From contig NC_088295.1 of NCBI RefSeq assembly GCF_032854445.1, positions 996,501-1,060,500 on the forward strand: a stretch of 64,000 nucleotides of DNA. Reading direction: 5' to 3'. How positions within the stretch are numbered: position 1 is the first letter of the stretch; every line of letters starts with the position of its first letter. Origin of the DNA: Liolophura sinensis. Lineage: Eukaryota > Mollusca > Polyplacophora > Chitonida > Chitonidae. The notes under the pieces were generated by a model. The model was not told where the DNA came from. It worked only from the letters and a program-made list of their open reading frames with translations, and ran no database searches. Positions 14,101-26,100 of this stretch are shown in pieces. The translations under genes and the position numbers were made by a program.

Positions 14101-17100
14101 GTGAACATTCTCTGGAAGTTCTGTTTCTCGACGTCCGTGGCTAGCAGGCTGACCTTGACCTCTGTTCCCATTTCCTCCTGAACCTCAGCGCCAGGGATGT
14201 ACTTCCTGATCACCTGCATCAGGCTGGATGTTGTGTCTGACACTGCGATGAAAGATGAGAAACAGCCATACATTATGCAGCAGGCATCACACCAGGAGGG
14301 AGCTAATTCACCTTTGACTTTTCATGTCCTACATGTACAGAATATATGCGGACACTACGCTCACAGTACACAGATTACTTCAGAAGGAACGCATAAAGAC
14401 TTTAATATAACAATATACATGTATGGGCATGACTTGAACCTCCGCTCTTTCATCATGGAAATTTCATGAACTGTTCAACTTCATCACACTCACCATCAGA
14501 TTCTTTTGCCGAGGAGCTTGACTGAAAGAAAGACATAGGCTGCATTATTTACAGACAGAACATTTAAAACACAATAATTCAGTTCTTAATAAAACAAAAT
14601 ATATACTGCTTACATGTAATGAATCGCTCAGTTTGCCATATTTGCATTACCTTTTATTTTGAAGATACATGTGAACATGTGAACAAGATTCTGTTTGCTC
14701 TTATCACGTCCTCCACGAGGCTATGTTTGCTCTTATCACGTCCTCCACGAGGCTATGTTTGCTCTTATCACGTCCTCCACGAGGCTATGTTTGCTCTTAT
14801 CATGTCCTCCACGAGGCTATGTTTGCTCTTATCACGTCCTCCACGAGGCTATGTTTGCTCTTATCAAGTCCTCCACGAGGCTATGTTTGCTCTTATCACG
14901 TCCTCCACGAGGCTATGTTTGCTCTTATCATGTCCTCCACGAGGCTATGTTTGCTCTTATCACGTCTTCCACGACCCTATGGTTGCTCTTATCACGTCCT
15001 CCACGACCCTATGTTTGCTCTTATCAAGTCCTCCACGAGGCTATGTTTGCTCTTATCACGTCCTCCATGAGGCTATGTTTGCTCTTATCACGTCCTCCAC
15101 GAGGCTATGTTTGCTCTTATCACGTCCTCCACGAGGCTATGTTTGCTCTCATCACGTCCTCCACGAGGCTATGTTTGCTCTTATCACATCCTCCACGACC
15201 CTATGTCTGCTCTTATCACGTCCTCCACGAGGCTATGTTTGCTCTCATCACGTCCTCCACGACCCTATGTTTGCTCTTATCATGTCCTCCACGACCCTCT
15301 GTTTGCTCTTATCATGTCCTCCACGAGGCTATGTTTGCTCTTATCACGTCCTCCACGAGGCTATGTTTGCTCTTATCATGTCCTCCACGACCCTCTGTTT
15401 GCTCTTATCACGTCCTCCACGAGGCTATGTTAGTCCCCTCCCCTTCCACTCAGTCATGTTATCCCAACCCCTTCCTGGTCAATCAGTCATGTTATTTCTC
15501 ACCCAATCTTCTTTCCCAGCCTCCCTAGCCACATTATTCCCCATTTCTCCACAGCCAATCAGTCGTGTGTTATCCCCCTACACCCAACCCAAACCCATCC
15601 AACTTATTGATCACCCTTCCCCCCCAGTTCCACCCCCCCCCCCCACCCATGGAGATGTGCTGTCCCCTGCCTCTGCCCGTTCTCACCTGAGAAGATGACT
15701 CTGGGTCACTGATTGCCGTCAGATGATAACCTGACCCTAACTGTTTCTTCAGGAACATAGAGGATCCACAGCAGAGGAGGCGGCCATCGTGAAGTATGGC
15801 GATGCGGTCACTGAGGATGTCTGCCTCGTCCAGGTGATGGGTGGACAGCAGGATGGTACGATCTGCACAAATACACACAAAATACTCTCTATTTGGACTG
15901 GGGAGGATATTATTCACAACATCATGCAGAAGCAAAACTTGTGCAGGTCACGTAGTGGTTCCAGTTCATGCATTTTAACACCACAACGTATGAACGAGGC
16001 ATATAAACAGATACTCGTACTGTTACATGGTTTGCTTTGATTATTTGATTATGACAGTATGAAGAAAATGCCTTGTGACATGTGACACGCTGCCATTCCC
16101 CTCACACTCCCTGAGGCGTGACTAGTGATGTGTGTGACACATTGCATCCCCCTCACACTCTCAAACTGAGACGCGACTAGTGATGTGTGACACACTGCCA
16201 TTCCTCTCACACTCTTTAACCGATATGTGACTAGTGATATGTGTGACACATTGCCATTTCCCTCACACTCCTTAACCGATATGTGACTAGTGATGTGTGA
16301 CACATTGCATCCCCCTCACACTCTCAAACTGAGACTCGGCTAGTGATGTGTGACACACTGCCATTTCTCTCACACTCCTTAACCGATATAAGACTAGTGA
16401 TGTGTGTGACACATTGCCATTTCCCTCACACTCCCTAACCGATATATGACTGGTGATGTGTGACACATTGCATCCCCCTCACACTCCCTAATCGGTATGC
16501 GACTAGTGATGTGTGACACATTGCCATTCCCCTCACACTCCCTGAGGCGTGACTAGTGATATGTGTGACACATTGCATCCCCCTCACACTCTCAAACTGA
16601 GACGAGACTAGTGATGTGTGACGCACTGCCATTCCTCTCACACTCCTTAACCGATATGTAACTAGTGATGTGTGTGACATATTGCATCTCCCTCACACTC
16701 TCAAACTGAGATGCGACTAGTGATGTGTGACACACTGCCATTCCTCTCACACTCCTTAACCGATATGTGACTAGTGATGTGTGACACATTGCATCCCCCT
16801 CACACTCTCAAACTGAGACTCGGCTAGTGATGTGTGACACACTGCCATTTCTCTCACACTCCTTAACCGATATAAGACTAGTGATGTGTGTGACACATTG
16901 CCATTTCCCTCACACTCCCTAACCGATATATGACTGGTGATGTGTGACACATTGCATCCCCCTCACACTCCCTAATCGGTATGCGACTAGTGATGTGTGA
17001 CACATTGCCATTCCCCTCACACTCCCTGAGGCGTGACTAGTGATATGTGTGACACATTGCATCCCCCTCACACTCTCAAACTGAGACGAGACTAGTGATG

Positions 17101-20100
17101 TGTGACGCACTGCCATTCCTCTCACACTCCTTAACCGATATGTAACTAGTGATGTGTGTGACATATTGCATCTCCCTCACACTCTCAAACTGAGATGCGA
17201 CTAGTGATGTGTGACACACTGCCATTCCTCTCACACTCCTTAACCGATATGTGACTAGTGATGTGTGTGACACATTGCCATTTCCCTCACACTCCCTAAC
17301 CGATATATGACTAGTGATGTGTGACACATTGCATCCCCCTCACACTCCCTAACCGGTATGCGACTAGTGATGTGTGACACATTGCATCCCCCTCACACTC
17401 TCAAACTGAGACTCGACTAGTGATGTGTGACACACTGCCATTCCCCTCACACTCCCTGAGGCGTGACTAGTGATATGTGTGACACATTGCATCCCCCTCA
17501 CACTCTCAAACTGAGACTCAACTAGTTATGTGTGACACACTGCCATTCCCCTCACACTCCCTGAGGCGTGACTAGTGATATGTGTGACACATTGCATCTC
17601 CCTCACACTCTCAAACTGAGACTCGACTAGTTATGTGTGACACACTGCAATTCCCCTCACACTCCCTGAGGCGTGACTAGTGATATGTGTGACACATTGC
17701 ATCTCCCTCACACTCTCAAACTGAGACGCGACTAGTTATGTGTGACACACTGACATTCCCCTCACACTCCCTGAGGCGTGACTAGTGATATGTGTGACAC
17801 ATTGCATCTCCCTCACTCTCAAACTGAGACGCGACTAGTGATGTGTGACACACTGCCATTCCCCTCATACTCACTCAGCGATATGTGACTAGTGAGGTCT
17901 GACACATTGCTATTTCCCTCACAATCCCTAACTGATATGTGACTAGTGATATGTGTGACACATTGCTATTTCCCTCACACTTCCTAACTGATATGTGACT
18001 AATGATATGTGTGACACATTGCTATTCCCCAGGGCAACTGTTCCAGGAGTACGCTGAGAGTGTGCGTGAACTTACTGGATCTGTTATGTAGAATGACGTC
18101 CCAGACGCCTCGACGAGCACTGGGGTCCACACCACTGGTCGGTTCATCTAGGATGACCATGTCTGACCCACCAACAAAGGCAAGGGCAACACAGAGTCGA
18201 CGCTTCATGCCCCCTGAAAGCTGCCTTACAGGGACATACCTCTGATCATACAGGTCAATACAGTCTAGCATTCTGAGAACACAAACAAGGAATATGACCA
18301 GTATTAACACTCAGAGATGAAACACCTGGTTACAACCAATGTAGCTTTGCGAGAATATTAAGAGGGGGAAGGGATAAGAGGAGGAGGGATAAGAGGAGGG
18401 AAAAGAGGAGGAGGGTTAAGAAGATGGTGGTAAGAAGATGGTGGTAAGAGGGGAGGGTAATGGGGGGGGGGGGTAAGAGGTGAGGGGTAAAAGAGGGAGG
18501 GTAAGAGGAAGAGGGGTAAGAGAAAGAGGGAGAGGGTAATAGTAAGACAGGAAAGAGGAGGAGGGTAAGAGCGGAGGGGTAAGGGGAGAGGGAGAGGGGA
18601 GGGGTAAGAGGGGAGAGGTAAGAGGGTGAGGTGGGAGAGGGGAAGGATAATAGGGAGAGGTTTAAGAGGAAGAGGGTAAGAGGGGGTTGGAATGAGGGTG
18701 AGAGTAAGATGGGGAGGAAAGAGTGGGAGGAGGGAGAGGGGAGGACTAAGAGGGGGAGGAGGGAGAGGGGAGGGCTAAGAGGGGGAGGTGGAGGAGGGAG
18801 AGAAGGGGAATAAGAGGGAGAGGAGTGGGGTAAGAGGGAGAGGGGTAAGAGAAAGAGGGGGAAGAGGAGGAGGGGTAAGAGGGAGAGGTTTAAGAGGAGG
18901 GATAAGAGGAGGAGGGGTAAGGGGAGGAGGGGTAAGAGGGGGCGGGATAAGACCACTTTACTTACAAACCAAACACTACAACAACACAGGGCAGTCTTCT
19001 TCTCCAGACATACACTGTACTACACAGACATGATTAAAGGAGGTTTCTCACAGCATGCTTATCCTATTACATACATATTTTAACTTATCCAATGAATATA
19101 TCGTTCATGAAAATTAAAAGGTACCAATGGAAAAGCACTGCAATATGTTGTCTCAATCTTGACATATTTTAGATTACATTGGATCGAGCACCACTTTTAT
19201 GTGTTAAATTAGATGATTTTCATATATTATCAGGTCTAGATAATTTTTGACATGTTCCAGAAGACTGTTATCACCTAATCCATGAATATTCAGCTCATTA
19301 GACATACCTGTGAATTTCATCCTTGGCACTTTTACCCGTAAAGTTGCCCTTCAGTCCAATGAACAGTTCCAGGTGCTCCTTCACAGTCATGCTGTCAGCC
19401 AGAAATAGAGACATCAATCACACAGAGAACACACCTTCACAGTCATATTGTCAGCCAGATATACAGACATCAACAGCACAGGGAACAACAGTCATACAGG
19501 TGCTCCTTCACAGTCATGTTGTCAACCAGATATACAGACATCAATCACACAGAGACAAAACAGTCGTACATCTGCTCCTTCACAGTCATGCTGTCAACCA
19601 GATATACAGACATCAATCACACAGGGAAAAACAGTCATACAGGTGCTCCTTCACAGTCATATTGTCAGCCAGATATACAGACATCAACAGCACAGGGAAC
19701 AACAGTCATACAGGTGCTCCTTCACAGTCATATTGTCAGCCAGATATACAGACATCAATCACACAGGGAACAACAGTCATACAGGTGCTCCTTCACAGTC
19801 ATGCTGTCAACCAGATATACAGACATCAATCACACAGGGAAAAATAGTCATACATCTGCTCCTTCACAGTCATGTTGTCAGCCAGATATACAGACATCAA
19901 TCACACAGAGAAAAATAGTCATACAGGTGCTCCTATACAGTCTTGTTGTCAGCCAGGTATAGACATCAACATCACAGGGAACAACAGTCATACAGGTGCT
20001 CCTTCACAGTCATGTTGTCAGCCAGATATACAGACATCAATCACACAAGAAAAAACAGTCATACATCTTCTCCTTCACAGTCATGTTGTCAGCCAGATAT

Positions 20101-23100
20101 ACAGACATCAATCACACAGAGACAAAACAGTCATACAGGTGCTCCTTCACAGTCATGCTGTCAACCAGATATACAGACATCAATCACACAGAGAAAAACA
20201 GTCATACAGGTGCTCCTTCACAGTCATATTGTCAGCCAGATATACAGACATCAATCACACAGAGAACAAGTCATACAGGTGCTCCTTCACGGTCAAGCTG
20301 TCAGCCAGATATACAGACATCAATCACACAGGGAAAAACAGCCGTACATCTGCTCCTTCACAATCATACTGTCAGCCAGATATACAGACATCAATCACAC
20401 AGAGAACAAGTCATACAGGTGCTCCTTCACAGTCATATTGTCAGCCAGATATACAGACATCAATCACACAGAGAAAAACAGTCATACATCTGCTCCTTCA
20501 CAGTCATGCTGTCAACCAGATATACAAACATCAATCACAGAGGGAAAAACAGTCATACAGGTGCTCCTTCACAGTCATGCTGTCAGCCAGATATACAGAC
20601 ATCAATCACACAGGGAAAAAACAGTCATACAGGTGCTCCTTCACAGTCATGCTGTCAACCAGATATACAGACATCAATCACACAGAGACAAAAGTCATAC
20701 ATCTGCTCCTTCACAGTCATATTGTCAGCCAGGTATACAGACATCAATCACACAGAGACAAAACAGTCATACAGGTGCTCCTTCACAGTCACGCTGTCAA
20801 CCAGATATACAGACATCAATCACACGGAGACAAAACAGTCATACAGGTGCTCCTTCACAGTCATGTTGTCAACCAGATATACAGACATCAATCACACAGA
20901 GAACAAGTCATACAGGTGCTCCTTCACAGTCATGTTGTCAGCCAGATATACAGACATCAATCACACAGAGAAAAACAGCCGTACATCTGCTCCTTCACAA
21001 TCATACTGTCAGCCAGATATACAGACATCAATCACACAGAGAACAAGTCATACAGGTGTTCCTTCACAGTCATATTGTCAGCCAGATATACAGACATCAA
21101 GCACACAGGGAAAAACAGTCATACATCTGCTCCTTCACAGTCATGCTGTCAGCCAGATATACAGACATCAATCACACAGGGAAAAACCGTCACACAGGTG
21201 CTCCTTCACAGTCATATTGTCAGCCAGATATACAAACATCAATCACACAGAGAAAAACAGTCATACAGGTGCTCCTTCACAGTCATGCTGTCAGCCAGAT
21301 ATACAAACATCAATCACACAGGGAAAAACAGCCGTACATCTGCTCCTTCACAGTCATGTTGTCAGCCAGATATACAGACATCAATCACACAGGGAAAAAC
21401 AGTCATACAGGTGCTCCTTCACAGTCATGCTGTCAACCAGATATACAGACATCAATCACACAGAGACAAAAGTCATACATCTGCTCCTTCACAGTCATAT
21501 TGTCAGCCAGATATACAGACATCAATCACACAGAGACAAAACAGTCATACAGGTGCTCCTTCACAGTCACGCTGTCAACCAGATATACAGACATCAATCA
21601 CACAGAGACAAAACAGTCATACAGGTGCTCCTTCACAGTCATGCTGTCAGCCAGATATACAGACATCAATCACACAGAGACAAAACAGTCATACAGGTGC
21701 TCCTTCACAGTCATGCTGCCAACCAGATATACAGACATCAATCACACAGAGACAAAACAGTCATACAGGTGCTCCTTCACAGTCATGTTGTCAACCAGAT
21801 ATACAGACATCAACATCACAGGGAACAACAGTCATACAGGTGCTCCTTCACAGTCATGTTGTCAACCAGATATACAGACATCAATCACACAGAGACAAAA
21901 CAGTCATACAGGTGCTCCTTCACAGTCATGCTGTCAGCCAGATATACAGACATCAATCACACAGAGACAAAACAGTCATACAGGTGCTCCTTCACAGTCA
22001 TGCTGTCAACCAGATATACAGACATCAATCACACAGAGACAAAACAGTCATACATGTGCTCCTTCACAGTCATATTGTCAGCCAGATATATAGACATCAA
22101 CAGCACAGGGAACAACAGTCATACAGGTGCTCCTTCACAGTCATGTTGTCAGCCAGATATACAGACATCAATCACACAGAGACAAAACAGTCATACAGGT
22201 GCTCCTTCACAGTCATGCTGTCAACCAGATATACAGACATCAATCACACAGAGACAAAACAGTCATACATCTGCTCCTTCACAGTCATGCTGCCAACCAG
22301 ATATACAGACATCAATCACACAGAGACAAAACAGTCATACAGGTGCTCCTTCACAGTCATATTGTCAGCCAGATATACAGACATCAACAGCACAGGGAAC
22401 AACAGTCATACAGGTGCTCCTTCACAGTCATGTTGTCAGCCAGATATACAGACATCAATCACACAGAGAACAAGTCATACAGGTGCTCCTTCACAGTCAT
22501 ATTGTCAGCCAGATATACAGACATCAACAGCACAGGGAACAAGTCATACAAGTGCTCCTTCACATTCATGCTGTCAGCCAGATATACAGACATCAATCAC
22601 ACGTGGAACAACAGAGTCAGCCACAGTGTGTTGTGCTGGGGAGAATCTGAACTCACAAGTCAAACAGTGTGTTGTGCTGAGGAGAATCTGTACTCACAAG
22701 TCAAACAGTGTGTTGTACTGGGGAGAATCTGTACTCACAAGTCAAACAGTGTGTTGTGCTGGGGAGAATCTGTACTCACAAGTCAAACAGTGTGTTGTGC
22801 TGGGAAGAATCTGTACTCACAAGACAAACAGTGTGTTGTACTGGGGAGAATCTGTACTCACAAGTCAGTGTGTTGTGCTGGGGAGAATCTGTACTCACAA
22901 GACAAACAGTGTGTTGTACTGGGGAGAATCTGTACTCACAAGTCAAACAGTGTGTTGTACTGGGGAGAATCTGTACTCACAAGTCAAACAGTGTGTTGTA
23001 CTGGGGAGAATCTGTACCCACAAGTCAAACAGTGTGTTGTGCTGGGGAGAATCTGTACCCACAAGTCAAACAGTGTGTTGTGCTGGGGAGAATCTGTACT

Positions 23101-26100
23101 CACAAGTCAAACAGTGTGTTGTGCTGGGGAGAATCTGTACTCACAAGACAAACAGTGTGTTGTACTGGGGAGAATCTGTACTCACAAGTCAAACAGTGTG
23201 TTGTACTGGGGAGAATCTGTACTCACAAGTCAAACAGTGTGTTGTACTGGGGAGAATCTGTACTCACAAGACAAACAGTGTGTTGTGCTGGGGAGAATCT
23301 GTACTCACAAGTCAAACAGTGTGTTGTACTGGGGAGAATCTGTACTCACAAGTCAAACAGTGTGTTGTACTGAGGACAAATTCCCACATCACGCCGGATC
23401 TTGTCGAGGCTCGTGTAGATATCTAGTCCATTCACAAATGCTGTGCCATGTGTAGGTCGAATCACTCCAGTTAACATGTTACTGAAATGCACAAAGACAG
23501 CACCACTTACCAACACTTGCAAACCATTGAATTAGAATTCCCAAAATGTAAGTTAAAAGCTTGCAGAATCATCACACTAATGTTGCATTATGAAAACTGA
23601 TCTTCACGGGTACTGGCTCAATTATGTCACTCTTGAAGACTTGATACTGATAATTTTTATCATTCACATTTATACAAGAGGCAACTGAATGTCATGCTTA
23701 CATTGTGGTGGTTTTGCCAGCACCATTGTGTCCTAGGAGAGAAGTTATCTGCCCCTTGTAGAAATCGGCAAACAGGTGATGGACTGCTGGAGTCCGACTG
23801 TATATTTTGGTCAGGTTCTGAAGGGAAATCCCCACGTCCTGCTGGTTGACCTGATGTGTGTGCTCAATCAGATGACGGTCAGTTGACAAACCTACCACGA
23901 CACATGACAACTTAGGGTACAACAGAACGATATACATATACAGGAAGTGATATGAAAGGGTGTCCATACAAACTAATGCACTATTCTTCAGAAAGTACAG
24001 AATATTATACACCATGTGCATGTACTCCTTTGTGAATTAACAATTAAATCACACCAAACATCCATAATATATTACTACACTTCCTTGGAGGAACTACTGT
24101 TAGATGTGGTATAGGACCTGGGAAGAAGTACTGCTACATGTGGTGTACAACCTGGGAGGAAGTACTGTAACATGTGATGTACAACCTGTGAGGAGTTACT
24201 GTTACATGTAGTGTAGGACCTGGGAGGAACTACTGTTAGATGTGGTGTAGGACCTGGGAGAAATTACTGTTACATGTGGTGTAGGACCTGGTAGGAACTA
24301 CTGTTACATCAGGTGTACAACATGGGAGGAACTACTGTTACATTAGGTGTGCAACCTGGGAGGAAGTATTGTTACATGTGGTGTAGAACCTGTGAGAAAG
24401 CATTGTCAGATGTGGTGTAGGACCTGAGAGGAACTGCTGTTACATGTGGTGTAGGACCTGAGAGAAACTACTGATACATGTGGTGTAGGACCTGGGAAGA
24501 ACTACTGTTAAATGTGGTGTAGGACCTGGGAGGAACTACTGTTACATGTGGTGTAGGACCTAATGTTAAATGTTGTGTAGGACCTTCTGTTACATTAGGT
24601 GTACAATCTGGGAGGAGCTACTGTTACATGTGGTGTAGGACCTGTGAGAAAGTACTGTTACATATGCATGTAGGGCCTGGGAGGAAGTACTGTTGCATAT
24701 GGAGTAGGACCTGGGAAGAAATATTCATATGGTGTAGGACCTGGGAAGAAGTATTGTTATATGTGAGTGTAGGGCCTGGGAGAAAGCACTGTTACATGTG
24801 GTGTAGAACTTGGGAGGAAGTACATGTACTATTATATGTGGCATAGGACAGGGAGAAATACTGTTACGGGAGATATAGGACATGGGAGAAAGTACTGTTA
24901 CATGTGGTGTAGGACCTACTGTTACATTAGGTGTACAACCTGGGAGAAAGTACTGTTACATGTGGTGTAGGACCTGAGAGGAAGTACTGTTACATGTGGT
25001 GTAGGACCTGAGAGGAAGTAGTGTGGTCTACCACTTGGAGGGAAGTAGAGTTATATGTGCGTGTCGGACCTGGGAGAAAATACTGTTGCATTTGGACCTG
25101 GGAGAGTCAATGACTTAACAATAATTACATGTACATACTACAAATCCTGAGATTTGTTTCATATTCACCTGTTTGCACACATGCACATAAAGCTCAAGGC
25201 ACTGGCTATCAGAGCACATGCAAGAAATAAAAGTAGCATGCGTACATGTACAGTATGTTAACTCCACATTTCTCTAGACAGGCGAATCCATATCTATGGT
25301 ATTAAACTGCTTGTTACTGAGTGGTAACACAAGAAATAATCAGCCCCTGTCCCAACAACAACCCGCCTTCCTGACAACATCCACCCACCCCACAACCATC
25401 ACCCCCCGCCCAGCCCACTCCACCTACCCCCCCCCCCCCCACCCACAGAGTGAACATGTTTACAAAGGAGTGGTTACTGACTGTCTAATGATTGGTCAGC
25501 TGTTAACAGGCAGTATCCAACAGGTAACGAGTCAGCTTTCAACTGAAATATGGCGTTAGTTTCGGTGTGAAACTGATGAGTAACCAATTGGTACCGGTCA
25601 GATTAGAACCAGTTTTACTGACTGATTTCCTGTCAACATACAGCCAATCTCAAACAGGTTGGTACCAGACTGTAACCAGCTTGCTGTAGATACTGCGAGG
25701 AAGGAACCAGTTTGGTACTAACCTAGGAAGTTTGCCTTGGTCCATGTATGATGGCATGTTCTGTCTCTGTACTTGTGCTTTCATCTGACTGAATGCTCTA
25801 GACCTGGGGCCTCTTGTACAATGTGATACTACGCTAAGCTGATTATAACAACTACACATGTTTTTATCTATTTATTTATTGATTGGTGTTTTACGCCATA
25901 CTCAAGAATATTTCACTTTTACAATGCCAGCCAGCATTATGGTGCGTGGAAACCAGGCAGAGCCCGGAGGGCAACCCATGACCAACTGCAGGTTGCTGAC
26001 AGACCTTTCCACTTACGGGCAGAGAGGAAGCCAGCATGAGCTGGACTTTAACACACAGCAACCGTATTGGTGAGAGGCTCCTGGGTTGCTGGGCTGTGCT

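Noticed and set aside
14619-15698. 359-codon plus-strand open frame ending in a proline-rich tail
   Set aside because: Mostly the 32-bp array; the tail overlaps the opposite strand of C-rich intron and E19's border.
18330-19033. Leu/Pro/Ser-rich and Gly/Arg-rich open frames
   Set aside because: Produced by the purine-pyrimidine bias of the tract.
19872-23426. 1,184-codon plus-strand open frame, with two others of 716 and 884 codons overlapping it
   Set aside because: They run through the 71/72-bp and 41-bp arrays, where period and composition keep several frames open at once. The opposite strand holds well-supported ABCA exons at both ends.
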